Assembly (NCBI GenBank): GCA_001604435.1
Contig: LVBO01000140.1
Coordinates: 1 to 6,140, forward strand
Source: Synergistales bacterium Syner_01
Lineage (GTDB): Bacteria; Synergistota; Synergistia; Synergistales; Aminobacteriaceae
DNA length: 6,140 nt
Direction of reading: 5' to 3'
The notes under the pieces: model-generated
The model's database searches: none
The model's input: the letters and a program-made list of their open reading frames with translations, nothing else
Told to the model about the DNA's origin: nothing
Program-made: the position numbers and the translations under genes
Part shown: positions 4,663 through 6,140 of the stretch, in pieces
How the letters are laid out: each line of letters begins with the position of its first letter
Numbering within the stretch: the first letter of the stretch is position 1

Positions 4663-6140
4663 CTATTTTTCTTCCATCGGCTTTCCCGCAGTTTTCCGCG
4701 CATTCGCTCCTCTGCTTGAAAAGAGGTGGAAGGCAAGAATGAGCGCAAAGAAGACGAAGCTGGATATCCTGAGGACCCGGAGCGGATTGACCATCAGGAT
4801 GCCTGCTGCGACGAAGAGCGCTCGTTCCCGGAAGGGCATCTCCCGCCGCAGCATGCCGATGATTCCGCACGAGAGGGAGAAAATGCCGATGACCGCCGTG
4901 GTCAGATCCAGAATGTACTTGGGCAGGACGAAGTCGATGAACAGCAGATCGGGATTGTAGACGAAGAGGTACGGGAGCAAGAGTCCTGAAAGCGCCAGCC
5001 CGAGGGCAGCCATCGCGACTTTGAACGGACGCGCTCCGGCAAGCCCGGCGGCCGTGTAGCTGGTGAGCGCGACAGGCGGCACCACGGCGGACATGGTTCC
5101 GTAGTAGAACGCGAAGAAGTGCGCGGCGAGCGGTGGAACGCCCATCTGCTGGAGCGCGGGCGCGGCGATGGTGGCGGTGATTATGTAGCAGGGTGTCGCA
5201 GGGAGCCCCATGCCGAGGATGATGGCGGCGATCATGCAGAGGATGAGCGCGGCCCAGAGCTTGCCCCCGGCGAACATGATGATGTTCATCGCGATGACCT
5301 GCCCCAGGCCCGTCATTCCCACAGCGCCGACGATGAAACCCACGATGGCGCACGAGATGCCGACGGGCGCCGCGCTCCTCGTTCCCTCGTCAAGCGCTCG
5401 GACGACGTCTTTCAGGCCCATGCGCGTCGACTTTTTGAGCGAGGAGACCACGATGATGGCGAAGAGGCCGAGAAACGCCGAGTAGAGCGGCGTATACCCC
5501 GCCACGAGGAAGTAGATGATGATGGCGAGAGGAATGGTCATGTGCCCCTTGTCGAGCATCGTCGCCTTCAGCGAGGGAATCTCCGAGGCGGGAAGGCCGA
5601 CGAGGCCGCGTTTTTTCGCCCTGAGGTCCACCATGAACATGATGGCGAGGTAGTAAAGCAGCGCGGGAGTTATTCCGGCAACCATGATCTTCACGTACGG
5701 TATGCCGAGGAACGTGCTCATGATGAACGCCGCAGCGCCCATAATCGGCGGCATCAGGATGCCACCGGTGCTTGCCGCCGCCTCGACAGCACCTGCGAAG
5801 TGCGGCATGTACCCAACCTTCTTCATAAGCGGAATAGTAAAAGCGCCGGTCGTGGCCACGTTCGCCTGCGCGCTCCCCGATATACTCCCCATCAGCGCGG
5901 ACGCCATGACGGCGACCTTGGCCGGGCCTCCGCGGTATTTTCCGGCAAGAGCAAGCGAAAAGTCGTTGAAGAACTCGCTGGTTCTGGAGGCGGCGAGGAA
6001 GGCGCCGAAGAGAATGAACATGAATACGTAGCTCGACGAGACCATGAGGGTGACGCCGTAGATCCCCTGGTCGGTGAGGGCCATCCTGATGATGATCCGC
6101 TCCCAGTTGAAGCCTCGGTGCGCGAAGAGCCCGGGAAACA
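4663..6140 (-). CDS. Fused TRAP-transporter permease (DctQM type), 5' end cut by window edge
   Basis: TRAP transporters are secondary carriers that use an ion gradient and a periplasmic binding protein to take up organic acids or similar solutes. The visible 491 codons run unbroken from the right edge to a TAG at 4663. This is the large membrane subunit of the fused family, with SALMGSISGSAQANVATTG, TIPLMKKVGYMPHFAGAVEA followed by AASTGGILMPPIMGAAAFI, GMGLPATPCYIITATIAAPA, GVPPLAAHFFAFYYG and VPPVALTSYTAAGLAGARPF, then PYLFVYNPDLL. Many hydrophobic segments are visible, including extra ones after the VYNP motif. The hydrophilic C-terminus ends GKPMEEK. Fused members are usually about 620-680 residues, so roughly 150 N-terminal residues lie outside. 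Substrate cannot be read from the sequence; the family usually works with a TAXI-type binding protein, which is not in this window. Transcripts from it would meet the infC leader terminator. Confidence 0.95.
   Translation of the reverse strand, partial: FPGLFAHRGFNWERIIIRMALTDQGIYGVTLMVSSSYVFMFILFGAFLAASRTSEFFNDFSLALAGKYRGGPAKVAVMASALMGSISGSAQANVATTGAFTIPLMKKVGYMPHFAGAVEAAASTGGILMPPIMGAAAFIMSTFLGIPYVKIMVAGITPALLYYLAIMFMVDLRAKKRGLVGLPASEIPSLKATMLDKGHMTIPLAIIIYFLVAGYTPLYSAFLGLFAIIVVSSLKKSTRMGLKDVVRALDEGTRSAAPVGISCAIVGFIVGAVGMTGLGQVIAMNIIMFAGGKLWAALILCMIAAIILGMGLPATPCYIITATIAAPALQQMGVPPLAAHFFAFYYGTMSAVVPPVALTSYTAAGLAGARPFKVAMAALGLALSGLLLPYLFVYNPDLLFIDFVLPKYILDLTTAVIGIFSLSCGIIGMLRREMPFRERALFVAAGILMVNPLRVLRISSFVFFALILAFHLFSSRGANARKTAGKPMEEK

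Noticed and set aside
4619..5353. Second minus-strand frame of 244 codons overlapping the TRAP gene
   Set aside because: It runs in another frame through clear TRAP membrane motifs and across the infC promoter, and is Arg/His-rich with no domain.
1..6140. tRNA or rRNA genes, CRISPR arrays, insertion sequences, attachment sites
   Set aside because: No cloverleaf, repeat-spacer pattern, transposase or long repeat was seen on either strand.

Overview
The window holds one strand-consistent block of bacterial housekeeping genes, all on the minus strand. In transcription order, from high to low coordinates, it contains: the C-terminal three quarters of a fused TRAP-transporter permease (cut by the right edge), infC (translation initiation factor IF-3), rpmI (ribosomal protein L35), rplT (ribosomal protein L20), pheS (phenylalanyl-tRNA synthetase alpha) and the first 588 codons of pheT (beta subunit, cut by the left edge). 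Long plus-strand frames and second minus-strand frames are shadows caused by GC-rich codon use.

The organism is an anaerobe-type, GC-rich bacterium with strong Shine-Dalgarno (SD) sites (AAGGAGG and GGAGGTGA). A fused TRAP permease next to a Firmicutes-like infC-rpmI-rplT then pheST order would fit Synergistota, but this is a guess from style and was not tested by any search.

The control regions are the most informative part. A promoter with a perfect TATAAT and a 17-nt spacer lies immediately after the TRAP gene. It starts a leader of about 140 nt that ends in a textbook intrinsic terminator (11-bp stem, UUUU loop, U-rich tail) only a few bases before the infC SD. Every transcript that reaches infC must read through this hairpin, so it looks like an attenuator. 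A second terminator-like hairpin with a U run lies between infC and rpmI. A third and strongest one (13-bp stem) follows rplT and separates the ribosomal-protein operon from pheST, which has its own extended -10 promoter. The first two hairpins contain G-U pairs that would be A-C mismatches on the opposite strand, so they act in the minus-strand transcript.

infC very probably starts at an AUA codon (4481) placed 9 nt after a near-perfect SD, not at the downstream GTG (4448). This matches the known use of rare start codons for IF-3 self-regulation. pheS starts at GTG 2805, and pheS and pheT overlap by 7 nt, consistent with coupled synthesis of the two subunits.

The genes combine translation initiation (IF-3), large-subunit assembly (L20, L35) and tRNA-Phe charging (PheS and PheT). 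The TRAP permease is functionally unrelated and belongs to a transport locus that continues beyond the right edge. No unprecedented system is evident; the noteworthy points are regulatory.
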